A program made the position numbers and the translations under genes. A DNA stretch of 64,000 nt from Rhizobium leguminosarum. Its GTDB lineage: Bacteria > Pseudomonadota > Alphaproteobacteria > Rhizobiales > Rhizobiaceae. Positions within the stretch are counted from its first letter, which is position 1; each line of letters opens with the position of its first letter. Positions 15,262 through 24,040 of this stretch are shown here, piece after piece. The DNA lies in contig NZ_CP025012.1 of NCBI RefSeq assembly GCF_002953715.1, forward strand, positions 4,211,001 through 4,275,000, given 5' to 3'. Under the pieces are notes generated by a model. It saw only the letters and a list, made by a program, of their open reading frames with translations, searched no databases and was not told the origin of the DNA.

Positions 15262-15689
15262 CGCGGCGGATTGTCCAGTCCACCCATCCGGCAGACTTCG
15301 AGATATTCTTCCTCGGTCACCGGCTGCACCGAAAGCCGCATCGAGGTGACGAGCGCCATCTTGGCGAGCTTCTCGCTCGCCTTGACATCCTTCAGCGTCA
15401 CCGACTTCGGCACGTCCATGACGGCGCGGATATCGACGCAATCCCACTTCGGATCGCCCTTGGCGGAAGAATCGGGATGCGACAGGGCGCAGACTTCGAC
15501 GATGCCGACGATCTCCAGCCCGTCATTGGAATGATAGAAGAACCCTTTGTCGCCGATCTGCATCGCCCGCATGTTGTTGCGCGCCAGATAGTTGCGGACG
15601 CCGGTCCATTCTGTGCCCTTTTCGCCGGCAGCCTTCTGCTGCTCCCAGGACCAGGAGGCAGGTTCGGATTTATAGAGCCAGTGCGCCAT
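15258..15689 (-). CDS. EVE domain protein (THYN1-like)
   Basis: 143-aa protein made of a single EVE (PUA-like) domain, with the landmarks WLYKSEP at the N-terminus, GVRNYLARNNMR, GDKGFFYHSN and VDIRAV. EVE domains bind modified bases in DNA or RNA. The start is ATG 15689 with a GGAGG site seven bases upstream; GTG 15695 would overlap the YciI stop. It sits between YciI and the methyltransferase in a tightly packed run, a grouping often seen in alphaproteobacteria. The ligand is not known. Confidence 0.88.
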   Translation of the reverse strand: MAHWLYKSEPASWSWEQQKAAGEKGTEWTGVRNYLARNNMRAMQIGDKGFFYHSNDGLEIVGIVEVCALSHPDSSAKGDPKWDCVDIRAVMDVPKSVTLKDVKASEKLAKMALVTSMRLSVQPVTEEEYLEVCRMGGLDNPPR

Positions 15690-15691
15690 GC

Positions 15692-15985
15692 TCACGCCTC
15701 CGGTTTGTTGAAGACCCAGTTGTAGGCCTTCACCTCGACGCTTTCGAATAGCCCGGCCTTGGCATAGGGATCGGCATCGGCAAGCGCACGCGCCGCCTCT
15801 TTCGATTCCGCTTCGACGATGATCAGGCTGCCGCAGGGCTTGCCGTCGTCATCGAGAAATGGGCCGGCGATCTTCAGCGTTCCCTCGGCATTCAGCTTGT
15901 TCAGATGCTCGATATGCGTCGGACGCGTATCCATGCGCACGTTCAGGTGTCCCGGTTTGTCCTTGCAGAGAAGGGCGAAAAGCAT
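15692..15985 (-). CDS. YciI family protein
   Basis: 97-aa YciI-like protein (dimeric alpha-beta ferredoxin-like fold). The expected pattern is present: MLFALLCKDKPGH, then RPTHIEHLNKL, an IAGPFLDDDGKPCGSLIIVEA core and ADADPYAKAGLFESV near the end. The usual His/Asp pair of the putative active site is visible (H in RPTHIEHL and D in ADPY). A clear AGGAG site precedes the ATG. It follows gpsA by 9 bp. Function of the family is poorly known. Confidence 0.9.
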   Translation of the reverse strand: MLFALLCKDKPGHLNVRMDTRPTHIEHLNKLNAEGTLKIAGPFLDDDGKPCGSLIIVEAESKEAARALADADPYAKAGLFESVEVKAYNWVFNKPEA

Positions 15986-15994
15986 GTCTATCTC

Positions 15995-16978
15995 CTATTC
16001 GGTGGTGATCGGACGCGTCATCAGCTGCTCTATCGCCTCTGATATATCGAGCTTGCCGTCGATGATGGCGGAAATGGCATCGGTGATCGGCATGCTGACC
16101 TTCAACTCCGCCGCAAGCCGCGAGGCGACGGAGGCTGCAAACGCGCCTTCCACCAGCGCACCCTGCAGGGGATCGGTCTTTTCGCCGCGCCCGAGCGCGA
16201 TGCCGAAGCGCAGGTTTCGCGATTGATGGCTCGTTGCCGTCAGCACCAGATCGCCGAGGCCGGAAAGTCCGCGCACCGTATCCGCCTGCCCGCCCTTGGC
16301 GACGACGAAACGCGACATCTCGGCAAGACCGCGTGCAATCAGCGCCGCACGCGCGGAATCGCCGATGCCACGGCCTTCGACGATGCCGCAGGCGATCGCC
16401 AGCACATTCTTCAGCGCGCCGCCGAGCTGCACGCCGATCCGGTCGTTGGAAGCGTAAAGCCGGAAGGTCCGCCCGGAAATCGCCTGAGCGAGCCGCTCCG
16501 CGATTTCCATGTCGGCTGCGGCAATCGCCATCGCCGTCGGCAGGCCTTTGGCGATATCGGCGGCAAAACCCGGGCCGGAGAGCACGGCGACGGGATGGTC
16601 CGGCAGTTCCCGTTCCAGCATGTCGGTCAAAAGGTTGCCGGTCGCCCGTTCGATACCCTTGGCACAGGTAACGACCACAGCATCCTTGGAAAGATAAGGT
16701 CCGTATTGTCGCGCCGCATCGGCCTGCGCCTGCGACGGCATTGCAAAAAGCACGATGGAGGCACCAGTGATCGCATCCGCCTCGGCGGAAAATTCCAGCG
16801 TATCGGGCAGGAGAATGCCGGGCAGCACCGCATCATGCAGCCGTTCGGTCTTCAGATCGGCAATCAGGGACGGATCGCGCCCGACGAGTGTCACGGTGCT
16901 GCGGCCGGCAAGCGCGATGACAGCGGCAAGCGCCGTGCCGAAAGCCCCCGATCCGACGACGGCGATGTTTTCGCTCAT
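15995..16978 (-). CDS. gpsA: Glycerol-3-phosphate dehydrogenase [NAD(P)+]
   Basis: Makes sn-glycerol 3-phosphate from dihydroxyacetone phosphate for phospholipid synthesis; cytosolic, 327 aa. The N-terminal Rossmann turn is VVGSGAFGTALA, a CAKGIE segment follows, and the C-terminal domain has LGGALKNVLAIACGIVEG with the catalytic lysine and GLSGLGDLVLT. The start ATG 16978 overlaps the tsaD stop (ATGA), so the two are coupled, a common arrangement in rhizobia. Nothing suggests loss of function. Confidence 0.96.
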   Translation of the reverse strand: MSENIAVVGSGAFGTALAAVIALAGRSTVTLVGRDPSLIADLKTERLHDAVLPGILLPDTLEFSAEADAITGASIVLFAMPSQAQADAARQYGPYLSKDAVVVTCAKGIERATGNLLTDMLERELPDHPVAVLSGPGFAADIAKGLPTAMAIAAADMEIAERLAQAISGRTFRLYASNDRIGVQLGGALKNVLAIACGIVEGRGIGDSARAALIARGLAEMSRFVVAKGGQADTVRGLSGLGDLVLTATSHQSRNLRFGIALGRGEKTDPLQGALVEGAFAASVASRLAAELKVSMPITDAISAIIDGKLDISEAIEQLMTRPITTE

Positions 16979-18096
16979 GCCTTGGCCCCTCGTTTTCCGA
17001 AGCCGATCAGCGTTTCCGCATTGGAATCGAGCGGCCAGCGCGAACGTGGTTGTACGTCGAGCGTATCCGGCGCGGCACCGGTCGCCATCCGTTCCAGTCC
17101 TGCCCAGGCGATCATCACGGCGTTGTCGGTGCAGAGGTGCAGCGGCGGCGCGACAAAGCGGAAGCCGTTCTTGTCGCACAGCGCCTGCAGCGTGCCGCGC
17201 AGTTCGAGATTGGCGGCGACACCGCCGGCAACGACGAGCGCCGGCTTTTCGCCAGTAGCAGGGCCAGTAGCAGGGAATGTCGTCGAAAATTCCGTCTTGA
17301 ACCGCTGCAGGCCACGGCCGATACGGTCCTTCAGCGTCCGCGAAACTGCCTTCTGGAACGAGGCGCAGATATCCGCCACGTCCTGATCGCTAAGCGGCGC
17401 GATATCCTGCGCCGCCTGCCGCACCGCTGTCTTCAGGCCGGAGAAGGAGAAGTCGAGCCTCGCCTCACCGACCAGCGGCCGCGGAAAGTCGAACCGATCG
17501 GGATTGCCGTCCCGCGCCATCCGTTCTACCGCCGGTCCGCCGGGATAGGGCAGGCCCAGCAACTTTGCAGTCTTGTCGAAGGCTTCGCCCAGCGCATCGT
17601 CGATCGTCGTGCCCCAGCGCTCATACTGTCCGACGCCGCGCACCAGGATGAGCTGGGTATGGCCGCCGGAGACGAGCAGCATCAGATAGGGAAAGGAAAG
17701 CCCATCCGTCAGCCGCGCCGTCAGCGCATGGCCTTCGAGATGGTTGACCGCATAGAGTGGCTTGCCGGCGGCTCTGGCAATCGCCTTGCCGGTCATCAAC
17801 CCCACAAGCAACCCGCCGATCAGCCCCGGCCCCGACGTGGCGGCGATGGCGTCGACATCGTTGAGCGACACATTGGCGCGCTTCAGCGCCTCCTCGATCA
17901 GCTCGTCCAGCGCCTCGACATGGGCGCGTGCGGCGATCTCTGGCACCACGCCGCCATAGGCGCTATGCTCGTCGAGCTGGGAAAGCACCACGTCCGACAG
18001 CACGTTGGAACGCCCCTCGGCATCGCGCTCGACGACCGCGGCGGCGGTCTCATCGCAGCTCGTTTCGATGCCAAGGATGCGCAGAAAGGGAACCAT
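16975..18096 (-). CDS. tsaD: tRNA N6-adenosine threonylcarbamoyltransferase
   Basis: Transfers threonylcarbamoyl to A37 of ANN-decoding tRNAs (t6A), working with TsaB/TsaE. 373 aa from ATG 18096. The ASKHA fold shows ILGIETSCDETAAAVV at the N-terminus, the metal-binding histidines in NHLEGHALTA, the LLVSGGHTQL segment and the late CTDNAVMIAWAG motif. An open frame extends further upstream but runs across the divergent hemC promoter and into hemC, so I do not use it. It is the first gene of the minus-strand run and diverges from hemC across 72 bp. Confidence 0.96.
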   Translation of the reverse strand: MVPFLRILGIETSCDETAAAVVERDAEGRSNVLSDVVLSQLDEHSAYGGVVPEIAARAHVEALDELIEEALKRANVSLNDVDAIAATSGPGLIGGLLVGLMTGKAIARAAGKPLYAVNHLEGHALTARLTDGLSFPYLMLLVSGGHTQLILVRGVGQYERWGTTIDDALGEAFDKTAKLLGLPYPGGPAVERMARDGNPDRFDFPRPLVGEARLDFSFSGLKTAVRQAAQDIAPLSDQDVADICASFQKAVSRTLKDRIGRGLQRFKTEFSTTFPATGPATGEKPALVVAGGVAANLELRGTLQALCDKNGFRFVAPPLHLCTDNAVMIAWAGLERMATGAAPDTLDVQPRSRWPLDSNAETLIGFGKRGAKA

Positions 18097-18168
18097 GAAG
18101 CCTGTTCGTTGATTGCGATGGGATGGAAACCCGTTTACGAGAACTCCGGTAACAACGGAATAGAGCGG

Positions 18169-19098
18169 ATGCAAACAAAACCTTTCCGGATCGGCACGCG
18201 AGGCAGCCCGCTGGCACTTGCCCAGGCGCATGAGGCCCGCGACAGGCTGATGGCGGCGCATCATCTGCCCGAGGACATGTTCGAGATCGTCGTGCTGACC
18301 ACCAAGGGCGACCGCATCACTGACCGGTCGCTGGCCGAGATCGGCGGCAAGGGCCTGTTCACCGAGGAGCTTGAACAGAAGCTTACCGCCGGCGAGCTCG
18401 ATTTCGCCGTGCATTCCGCCAAGGACATGGCGACGAAGCTGCCCGAGGGGCTTTATCTCTCCGCCTATCTGCCGCGTGAAGATATCCGCGACGCCGTCAT
18501 CGGCCGCACCGCGCGCAAACTGATCGACCTGCCGCATGGCGCAACCGTCGGTTCCTCATCGCTCCGCCGCCAGGCGCTGATCCGCCGTATGCGGCCTGAC
18601 ATCAACGTCATTACCTTCCGTGGCCTCGTCGAAACCCGCCTGCGCAAGCTCGAACAGGGCGAGGTGGATGCGACCCTGCTGGCGCTTGCCGGCCTGAAAC
18701 GCCTCGGCAAGGTCGACGTACTGACCGATATCCTTGATCCCGACACCTTCCCGCCGGCGCCGGCGCAGGGAGCGATCTGCATCGAAAGCCGCATCGGCGA
18801 TGCCAGGGTCGACGATCTGCTGGCGCCGGTCAACGACGCGCCGACTTTCGACACCGTCTCCTGCGAACGCGCCTTCCTCGCCGCACTCGACGGTTCCTGC
18901 CGCACGCCGATCGGCGGTTATGCCGTCTGCGAAGGCGACCTGATCCGGTTCTCCGGCCTCATCATCACCCCCGACGGCCGCAGCCAGCATGCGGTGACCA
19001 CCGATGGCCACCGCCGCGATGCGGCAGCACTCGGCACCCGCGCCGGCCAGGACGTGCGTGCAAGAGCTGGCAGCGCCTTTTTCGACGACTGGCACTGA
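18169..19098 (+). CDS. hemC: Porphobilinogen deaminase (hydroxymethylbilane synthase)
   Basis: Condenses four porphobilinogens into hydroxymethylbilane, 309 aa. It shows the RIGTRGSPLALAQA start, the active-site segment FAVHSAKDM, the arginine-rich VGSSSLRRQALIRRMRP, and Cys244 in DGSCRTPIGGYA, which anchors the dipyrromethane cofactor. Start ATG 18169 is chosen because the protein then has the usual length; the longer open frame upstream is antisense to tsaD. hemD follows after 7 bp, giving the next two enzymatic steps of heme and siroheme synthesis from one transcript. Confidence 0.97.
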   Translation: MQTKPFRIGTRGSPLALAQAHEARDRLMAAHHLPEDMFEIVVLTTKGDRITDRSLAEIGGKGLFTEELEQKLTAGELDFAVHSAKDMATKLPEGLYLSAYLPREDIRDAVIGRTARKLIDLPHGATVGSSSLRRQALIRRMRPDINVITFRGLVETRLRKLEQGEVDATLLALAGLKRLGKVDVLTDILDPDTFPPAPAQGAICIESRIGDARVDDLLAPVNDAPTFDTVSCERAFLAALDGSCRTPIGGYAVCEGDLIRFSGLIITPDGRSQHAVTTDGHRRDAAALGTRAGQDVRARAGSAFFDDWH

Positions 19099-19105
19099 AG
19101 CGGCC

Positions 19106-19813
19106 ATGCGTGTGCTCGTCACCCGCCCCGCGCATTCGGCGACGAGAACCGCACAACGTTTGCGCGATATGGGCCACGAGCCCCTGCTGCTGCCGCTGCG
19201 TCAGCCGCTGCACGACAGCGCCGCCGCCCTAGCCGCGCTTGCAAACACCAGCAGCGCAATCGCCGTGACCAGCGCCGAGGCCATCAGGGTCCTCTCCGCT
19301 CTCGGGGAGAAACTTCGTCCGCATCTTGCCCGCCCGCTTTTTGCCGTCGGCGAAACGACGGCCGAAGAAGCGCGCAGCCTTGGTTTCCGATCCGTCGCCT
19401 CATCCCAGGGCAACGGCCGCGATCTCGCCGATCTCGTCTCGGCGGAGAAACCGGGCACGCTGCTCTACCTCGCCGGCACCCCGCGCGCCGAGACTTTTGA
19501 AGCAAGATTGCGCGAACTCGGCATCCATGTTTCCGTCGCCGAATGTTATCGTATGCAACCGGTCGTCCCCGATCCCGCCGAGATCGATGCGATCTTCGCT
19601 AACGGTTACCCGGACGCCATCCTCTTCTATTCCCGGCAGACGGCCGAGGATTTCTTTCGCGCGCCGGAACTGCAATCGGCCGTGCCGAAACACAGCGGAA
19701 TCCGCCTTCTCTGCCTCAGCGAGGCGGTGGCGCAAGCCATCCCGACCGCTTTCAAAAAAAACGTAACGATTTCGCCGATGCCGGATGAGAAAAGCCTTTT
19801 GTCGCTGCTTTGA
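19106..19813 (+). CDS. hemD: Uroporphyrinogen-III synthase
   Basis: Closes hydroxymethylbilane to uroporphyrinogen III, 235 aa. The family is poorly conserved. Visible marks are MRVLVTRPAHSATRTAQRL at the start, the strand IAVTSAEAIRVLSAL, FAVGETTAEEARSLG and the two-domain layout with DAILFYSRQTAEDFF in the second half. Start ATG 19106 lies 7 bp after hemC, and upstream reading would overlap hemC. Its position directly after hemC and before the Mic60/HemY pair is the standard alphaproteobacterial order. Confidence 0.92.
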   Translation: MRVLVTRPAHSATRTAQRLRDMGHEPLLLPLRQPLHDSAAALAALANTSSAIAVTSAEAIRVLSALGEKLRPHLARPLFAVGETTAEEARSLGFRSVASSQGNGRDLADLVSAEKPGTLLYLAGTPRAETFEARLRELGIHVSVAECYRMQPVVPDPAEIDAIFANGYPDAILFYSRQTAEDFFRAPELQSAVPKHSGIRLLCLSEAVAQAIPTAFKKNVTISPMPDEKSLLSLL

Positions 19814-19902
19814 AGGCTTTAGCTGCCCAAATTTGATCTAACCTCTTCCCTTAACTGGCATCACTGTCTAGTTTCGTTGCAATGCAGAATAAAGAGGACC
19901 TC

Positions 19903-21153
19903 ATGGTATCGGGAAACCCGCCACGCCATTCGAAGAGCGCCGACGAGCCGGTCACGATCGACCTCGATGCACAGGAATTCGCCGCTGCAGCCGATACCGA
20001 AAAACCGGTCGACAACGAAACTGCCGACGCCGACAGCACCGCTGCCGCCGATGTCGGCCTGCCGCCCGAAACCGAGACTGCGTCGCATGCCGAAGATGAA
20101 GAGAAGCCTGTGATGGACGCGCCGGAGGAGGAACCGGCAGCTCCGGAACCTTCCTTCACCCCTCCTCCCGAACAGCCTGCGCCGAAGAGCGCCGGCACCT
20201 CCGGTCTCATTGCCGCCGGCATTTTCGGCGGCCTCGTGGCGCTGCTTGGCGCCGGCGCTATCCAGTATGCCGGCTACCTCCCGGGCTCCTCCGCGCCGCA
20301 GACGACCTCGCCGGAAATTGCCGATCTTTCCGGTGAGATCGATGGCCTGAAACAGACCGTCGCCAACCTTGCCGCCAATCCGGCGAGCGCGGATATTGGT
20401 GAGCTTGAGAAGCGCATCGCTGCGCTGGAAACGGCTGCAAGGGCCCCCGCGGCCGGCGCGCCAGCCGATTCTGGCAACGTCGATGCACTCAACCAGAGGA
20501 TTGCGGAACTGACCGGCCAGGTCGACCAGCTGCGCTCGACGCTTGCCCAGTCATCCGAGCAGCAGACGACGAACGGCGCCGATATCGCCAAGCGCCTGGA
20601 AGAGGCAGAAAAAAAGCTGAACGAGCCGCGCGAGGACGTCGCCGTTGCCCGGGCGATCACCGCTGCCGCCCTGAAGGCGGCGATCGATCGCGGTGGCCCG
20701 TTCCTGGCCGAACTCGACACCTTCGCCGGCGTCGCACCCGACGATCCAGCCGTTGCCGATCTCCGAGCCTTTGCCGAGACCGGCATTCCCTCACGCGCCG
20801 AGCTGGTGGGCGAGGTTGCCGATGTCGCCACCGCGATCGTCGAAGCCGTCAACCAGCCGGATCCGAACCAGAGCTGGTCGGACCGGTTGATGTCGAGCGC
20901 CAAATCGCTGGTGAGTGTCCGTCCCGTCGGCAATATCGAGGGCGAAAGCGTCGAAGCCATCGCCGCCCGCATGGAGGACAAGGTGAAAAGCGGCGACCTG
21001 CCCGGCGCATCCGCCGAATGGAACAATCTGCCGGCTCTCGGCAAGCAGGCGTCCAGCGCCTTCAAGCAATCGCTCGAAGCGCGCATCCGCGTCGAGGAAC
21101 TGGTCGGCGGGGCGCTGTCGAAAGCGGTTTCCGGAACCGGCAAGGAAGGATGA
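19903..21153 (+). CDS. Mic60/mitofilin-like inner membrane protein (COG4223)
   Basis: Inner-membrane protein of 416 aa: an acidic, Pro/Ala-rich cytoplasmic tail (residues 1-95), one transmembrane helix at about 100-122 (LIAAGIFGGLVALLGAGAIQ), a long coiled coil in the periplasm (about 135-235) and a C-terminal helical mitofilin-type domain. This is the architecture of alphaproteobacterial Mic60, the relative of mitochondrial mitofilin that shapes membrane invaginations. The start ATG 19903 has an AAAGAGGA site; ATG 19882 would add seven residues. It stands between hemD and hemY, the conserved neighbourhood for this family. Confidence 0.85.
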   Translation: MVSGNPPRHSKSADEPVTIDLDAQEFAAAADTEKPVDNETADADSTAAADVGLPPETETASHAEDEEKPVMDAPEEEPAAPEPSFTPPPEQPAPKSAGTSGLIAAGIFGGLVALLGAGAIQYAGYLPGSSAPQTTSPEIADLSGEIDGLKQTVANLAANPASADIGELEKRIAALETAARAPAAGAPADSGNVDALNQRIAELTGQVDQLRSTLAQSSEQQTTNGADIAKRLEEAEKKLNEPREDVAVARAITAAALKAAIDRGGPFLAELDTFAGVAPDDPAVADLRAFAETGIPSRAELVGEVADVATAIVEAVNQPDPNQSWSDRLMSSAKSLVSVRPVGNIEGESVEAIAARMEDKVKSGDLPGASAEWNNLPALGKQASSAFKQSLEARIRVEELVGGALSKAVSGTGKEG

Positions 21154-21157
21154 GACC

Positions 21158-22780
21158 ATGCTGATCCGCCTTGTCGCCTTCGCCCTCTTCGTGCTGCTTC
21201 TTGCCTATGGCTTCTCCTGGCTCGCCGATCGTCCCGGCGACCTCTCGCTGATCTGGGAGGGCCAGATCTATCAGACGAAGCTGATCGTCGCCGCCAGCGC
21301 GATCATCGCTCTCATCGCCGCCGTAATGATCGCCTGGTGGTTCGTCCGCCTGGTCTGGACCTCGCCGCATTCGGTGACGCGTTATTTCCGCGCCCGCAAG
21401 CGGGACCGCGGTTATCAGGCACTGTCGACCGGCCTGATCGCCGCCGGCGCCGGCAATGCGCTGCTCGCCCGCAAGATGGCCGCCCGCTCGCGTGGCCTCA
21501 TCCGCGCCGATCAGGAGCCACTGATCAACCTGCTCGAGGCCCAAGCCGCCCTGATCGAAGGCCGGCATGACGAGGCGCGCGCCAAGTTCGAGGCCATGGC
21601 CAACGATCCCGAAACGCGCGAACTCGGTCTGCGCGGCCTCTATCTGGAAGCCCGCCGTCTCGGAGCCAACGAGGCCGCCCGCCAATATGCCGAAAGGGCT
21701 GCCGACAACGCGCCATATCTTCCCTGGGCCGCACAGGCGACGCTCGAATATCGCAGCCAGGCCGGCCGCTGGGACGATGCGATCCGCCTGCTCGAACAGC
21801 AAAAGGCTGCCCGCGTCGTCGAAAAGGCCGAAGCCAACCGTCTGCACGCCGTCCTCCTGACGGCGCGCGCCGGCGAGAAGCTGGAAAGCAACCCGACGGG
21901 TGCCCGCGACGACGCCCTGCAGGCGCTGAAGCTTGCCGCCGATTTCATTCCGGCGGCCCTCATTGCCGCAAAGGCGCTGTTTCGCGAAGGCGGCGTGCGC
22001 AAGGCCGCCTCGATCCTCGAACAGGCCTGGAAATCGGCACCGCATCCCGAGATCGGCCAAGCCTATGTCCGGGCCCGCAGCGGCGATTCCACGCTCGACC
22101 GGCTGAAGCGCGCCGAGCGGCTGGAAGGGCAGCGCCCGAACAACGTCGAATCCCTTCTCGTCGTCGCCCAGGCAGCACTCGACGCGCAGGAATTCGCCAA
22201 GGCCCGTGCCAAGGCGGAAGCGGCGGCCCGCATGCAGCCGCGTGAAGCCGCCTACCTGCTGTTGGCCGACATCGAAGAAGCCGAGACCGGAGATCAGGGT
22301 CGCGTGCGCCATTGGCTGGCCCAGGCGCTCAAGGCGCCGCGCGATCCGGCCTGGGTGGCAGACGGCTTCGTCTCGGACAAGTGGCTGCCGGTATCGCCGG
22401 TGACCGGCCGTCTCGACGCCTTCGAATGGAAGGCGCCCTTCGGCCAGATCGAGGGTCCGCTCGAAGATGGTTCGGCGCCGGCCTCGATCGAAACGGCTTT
22501 GAAGACACTGCCGCCGCTGCGTGACGTCAGGCCGGAAAGCCCGGTTAACGACCATCGCATCATTGAGCTGGAACGCGCCGCGACGATTGCCGAGGCTGTG
22601 CGCCCCACGCCGGCACCGGCACCGACATCGGCAAAACCGAAACCCGTCGAACCGGCCGCCGGCGATAAAGCGCCCGCGCCGAGCGAGACGAAACCTTTCT
22701 TTGGCGGACTGCCGGATGATCCCGGCGTTCGCGATCCCAGGGTGGAACCGGAACCCAAGACACGGCTCCGCCTTTTCTGA
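21158..22780 (+). CDS. hemY: HemY-type inner membrane TPR protein
   Basis: 540-aa protein with the HemY N-terminal module. Two membrane helices are visible at about residues 3-21 and 43-66 (IVAASAIIALIAAVMIAWWFV), followed by tetratricopeptide-like helix pairs over roughly residues 110-400 and a disordered Pro-rich tail. It is named for its place beside hemC/hemD but is not protoporphyrinogen oxidase; the role is probably scaffolding at the membrane. A strong AAGGAAGGA site precedes the ATG 4 bp after the Mic60 homologue, so the two are co-translated and may act together. Confidence 0.88.
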   Translation: MLIRLVAFALFVLLLAYGFSWLADRPGDLSLIWEGQIYQTKLIVAASAIIALIAAVMIAWWFVRLVWTSPHSVTRYFRARKRDRGYQALSTGLIAAGAGNALLARKMAARSRGLIRADQEPLINLLEAQAALIEGRHDEARAKFEAMANDPETRELGLRGLYLEARRLGANEAARQYAERAADNAPYLPWAAQATLEYRSQAGRWDDAIRLLEQQKAARVVEKAEANRLHAVLLTARAGEKLESNPTGARDDALQALKLAADFIPAALIAAKALFREGGVRKAASILEQAWKSAPHPEIGQAYVRARSGDSTLDRLKRAERLEGQRPNNVESLLVVAQAALDAQEFAKARAKAEAAARMQPREAAYLLLADIEEAETGDQGRVRHWLAQALKAPRDPAWVADGFVSDKWLPVSPVTGRLDAFEWKAPFGQIEGPLEDGSAPASIETALKTLPPLRDVRPESPVNDHRIIELERAATIAEAVRPTPAPAPTSAKPKPVEPAAGDKAPAPSETKPFFGGLPDDPGVRDPRVEPEPKTRLRLF

Positions 22781-22797
22781 AATGGAACGAAAACCGC

Positions 22798-23283
22798 ATG
22801 TTCGAACGCTTTCAGGCATTCTTCCAGAATCTCACCGCCGACCACCCGAAAAAAGGTTTTGCCCCTGATGATCCCCGCATCGCAGTGGCCGCGCTCTGCA
22901 TGCAGGTCATGGAGGCCGACGGTCAGATCAAAGCCAGCGAGAAGAAGCGGCTGCGCAAGCTCCTGAAGGAGCAGTATGCACTCGACGGCAAGCAGCTCGA
23001 TGCTCTGATAGCCGCCGGCCTTGAGGCCGAAAGCTCCGCCGTCGACTATTATCGCTTCACCGCCGACCTGAAACGTCATCTCAATACCGAGCAACGCCTC
23101 GAGCTGATCGGCATCCTCTGGGACATCGTCTATGCCGATGGCGAGCGCAGCGAGATGGAAGACCATGTGATCTGGCGTATCGCCGATCTGCTCGGCGTCT
23201 CCTCGCGCGAGCGCATCCAGAAGCGGCAGGAGGCCGCCGCCCGGGTGACAGATGTCCAGGTTGCGCAAGATGATACCGACTGA
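22798..23283 (+). CDS. TerB family protein
   Basis: 161-aa cytoplasmic helical protein with the TerB/DjlA-N pattern: IAVAALCMQVMEADGQIKAS then KKRLRKLL and, in the second half, LWDIVYADGERSEMEDHVI. The paired acidic ADG motifs form the likely metal site. TerB proteins were first linked to tellurite resistance, but stand-alone copies like this one are widespread and of unclear role; nothing here points to tellurite. It follows hemY by 17 bp and its end overlaps the amidotransferase start. Confidence 0.88.
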   Translation: MFERFQAFFQNLTADHPKKGFAPDDPRIAVAALCMQVMEADGQIKASEKKRLRKLLKEQYALDGKQLDALIAAGLEAESSAVDYYRFTADLKRHLNTEQRLELIGILWDIVYADGERSEMEDHVIWRIADLLGVSSRERIQKRQEAAARVTDVQVAQDDTD

Positions 23284-24025
23284 GCAAAACCCGAACCGCG
23301 ACGGGCGCCCGATCCTCATCGTCCTGCATCAGGAGCGGTCGAGCCCCGGCCGTGTCGGCCAATTGCTCGTCGAAAAGGGCTATCGCCTCGATATCCGTCG
23401 CCCGGTTCTCGGCCAGCCGCTTCCGACAACACTGAAAGACCATGCCGGCGCCGTCGTCTTCGGCGGGCCGATGAGCGCCAACGATCCCGATGACTTCATC
23501 AAGAAGGAAATCGACTGGATCGACGTTCCCCTGCGGGAAAAACGCCCCTACCTCGGTATCTGCCTCGGCGCGCAGATGCTGGTGCATCATCTCGGCGGCA
23601 AGGTGCAGCCGAATGCCGACGGCTCGACGGAGATCGGCTGGTATCCGCTGCACCCGACCGAGAAGGGCCGCCTGCTGATGCACTGGCCGAGGATGGTCTA
23701 TCATTTCCACCGCGAGGGCTTCGAACTGCCGCGCGGCGCCGACCTCCTGGCCGAAGGCGATGCCTATCCGAACCAGGCCTTCCGCTACGAGGACAACGCC
23801 TGGGGCCTGCAGTTCCACGCCGAACTGACCCGGGTGATGATGCATCGCTGGGTCGTGCATGGCGCCCATCGCTTCATCCTGCCGAACGCCCAGCAGGGGC
23901 GCGAACATCTCGAAGGCCGCATGCTGTTCGACGCGCCGCTGAAAGCCTGGCTGACCGAATTTCTCGACATCGTCTTCGAGGGAAAGACGGCGATGGCGAC
24001 GTCCTCTATCGCCCTTCGCGCATAG
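23270..24025 (+). CDS. Class I glutamine amidotransferase (GMP synthase-like)
   Basis: Stand-alone GATase-I domain, 251 aa. The nucleophile elbow is GICLGAQML with the catalytic Cys, and the His/Glu pair is in LQFHAEL. Early strand LIVLHQERSSPG and VVFGGPMSAND match GMP synthase-like amidotransferases that release ammonia from glutamine or cleave gamma-glutamyl compounds. ATG 23270 overlaps the TerB stop by 14 bases; ATG 23252 is an alternative. The acceptor partner is not evident. It ends the plus-strand heme/Mic60 run. Confidence 0.85.
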   Translation: MIPTEQNPNRDGRPILIVLHQERSSPGRVGQLLVEKGYRLDIRRPVLGQPLPTTLKDHAGAVVFGGPMSANDPDDFIKKEIDWIDVPLREKRPYLGICLGAQMLVHHLGGKVQPNADGSTEIGWYPLHPTEKGRLLMHWPRMVYHFHREGFELPRGADLLAEGDAYPNQAFRYEDNAWGLQFHAELTRVMMHRWVVHGAHRFILPNAQQGREHLEGRMLFDAPLKAWLTEFLDIVFEGKTAMATSSIALRA

Positions 24026-24040
24026 TCGATTCCGACTATG
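24021..24040. other. Short hairpin spanning both stop codons of two converging genes
   Basis: CATAGTCG-ATTC-CGACTATG forms an 8-bp stem. The amidotransferase stop (TAG, 24023-24025) lies in the left arm and the MFS gene stop (TAG on the minus strand, 24036-24038) lies in the right arm. No T-run follows on either side, so it is not a classical terminator, but it is the only structure separating the converging transcripts. Confidence 0.6.

Noticed and set aside
17050..18168. A ~370-codon upstream extension of hemC
   Set aside because: It is antisense to tsaD and Arg-rich. HemC homologues begin at the ATG at 18169.
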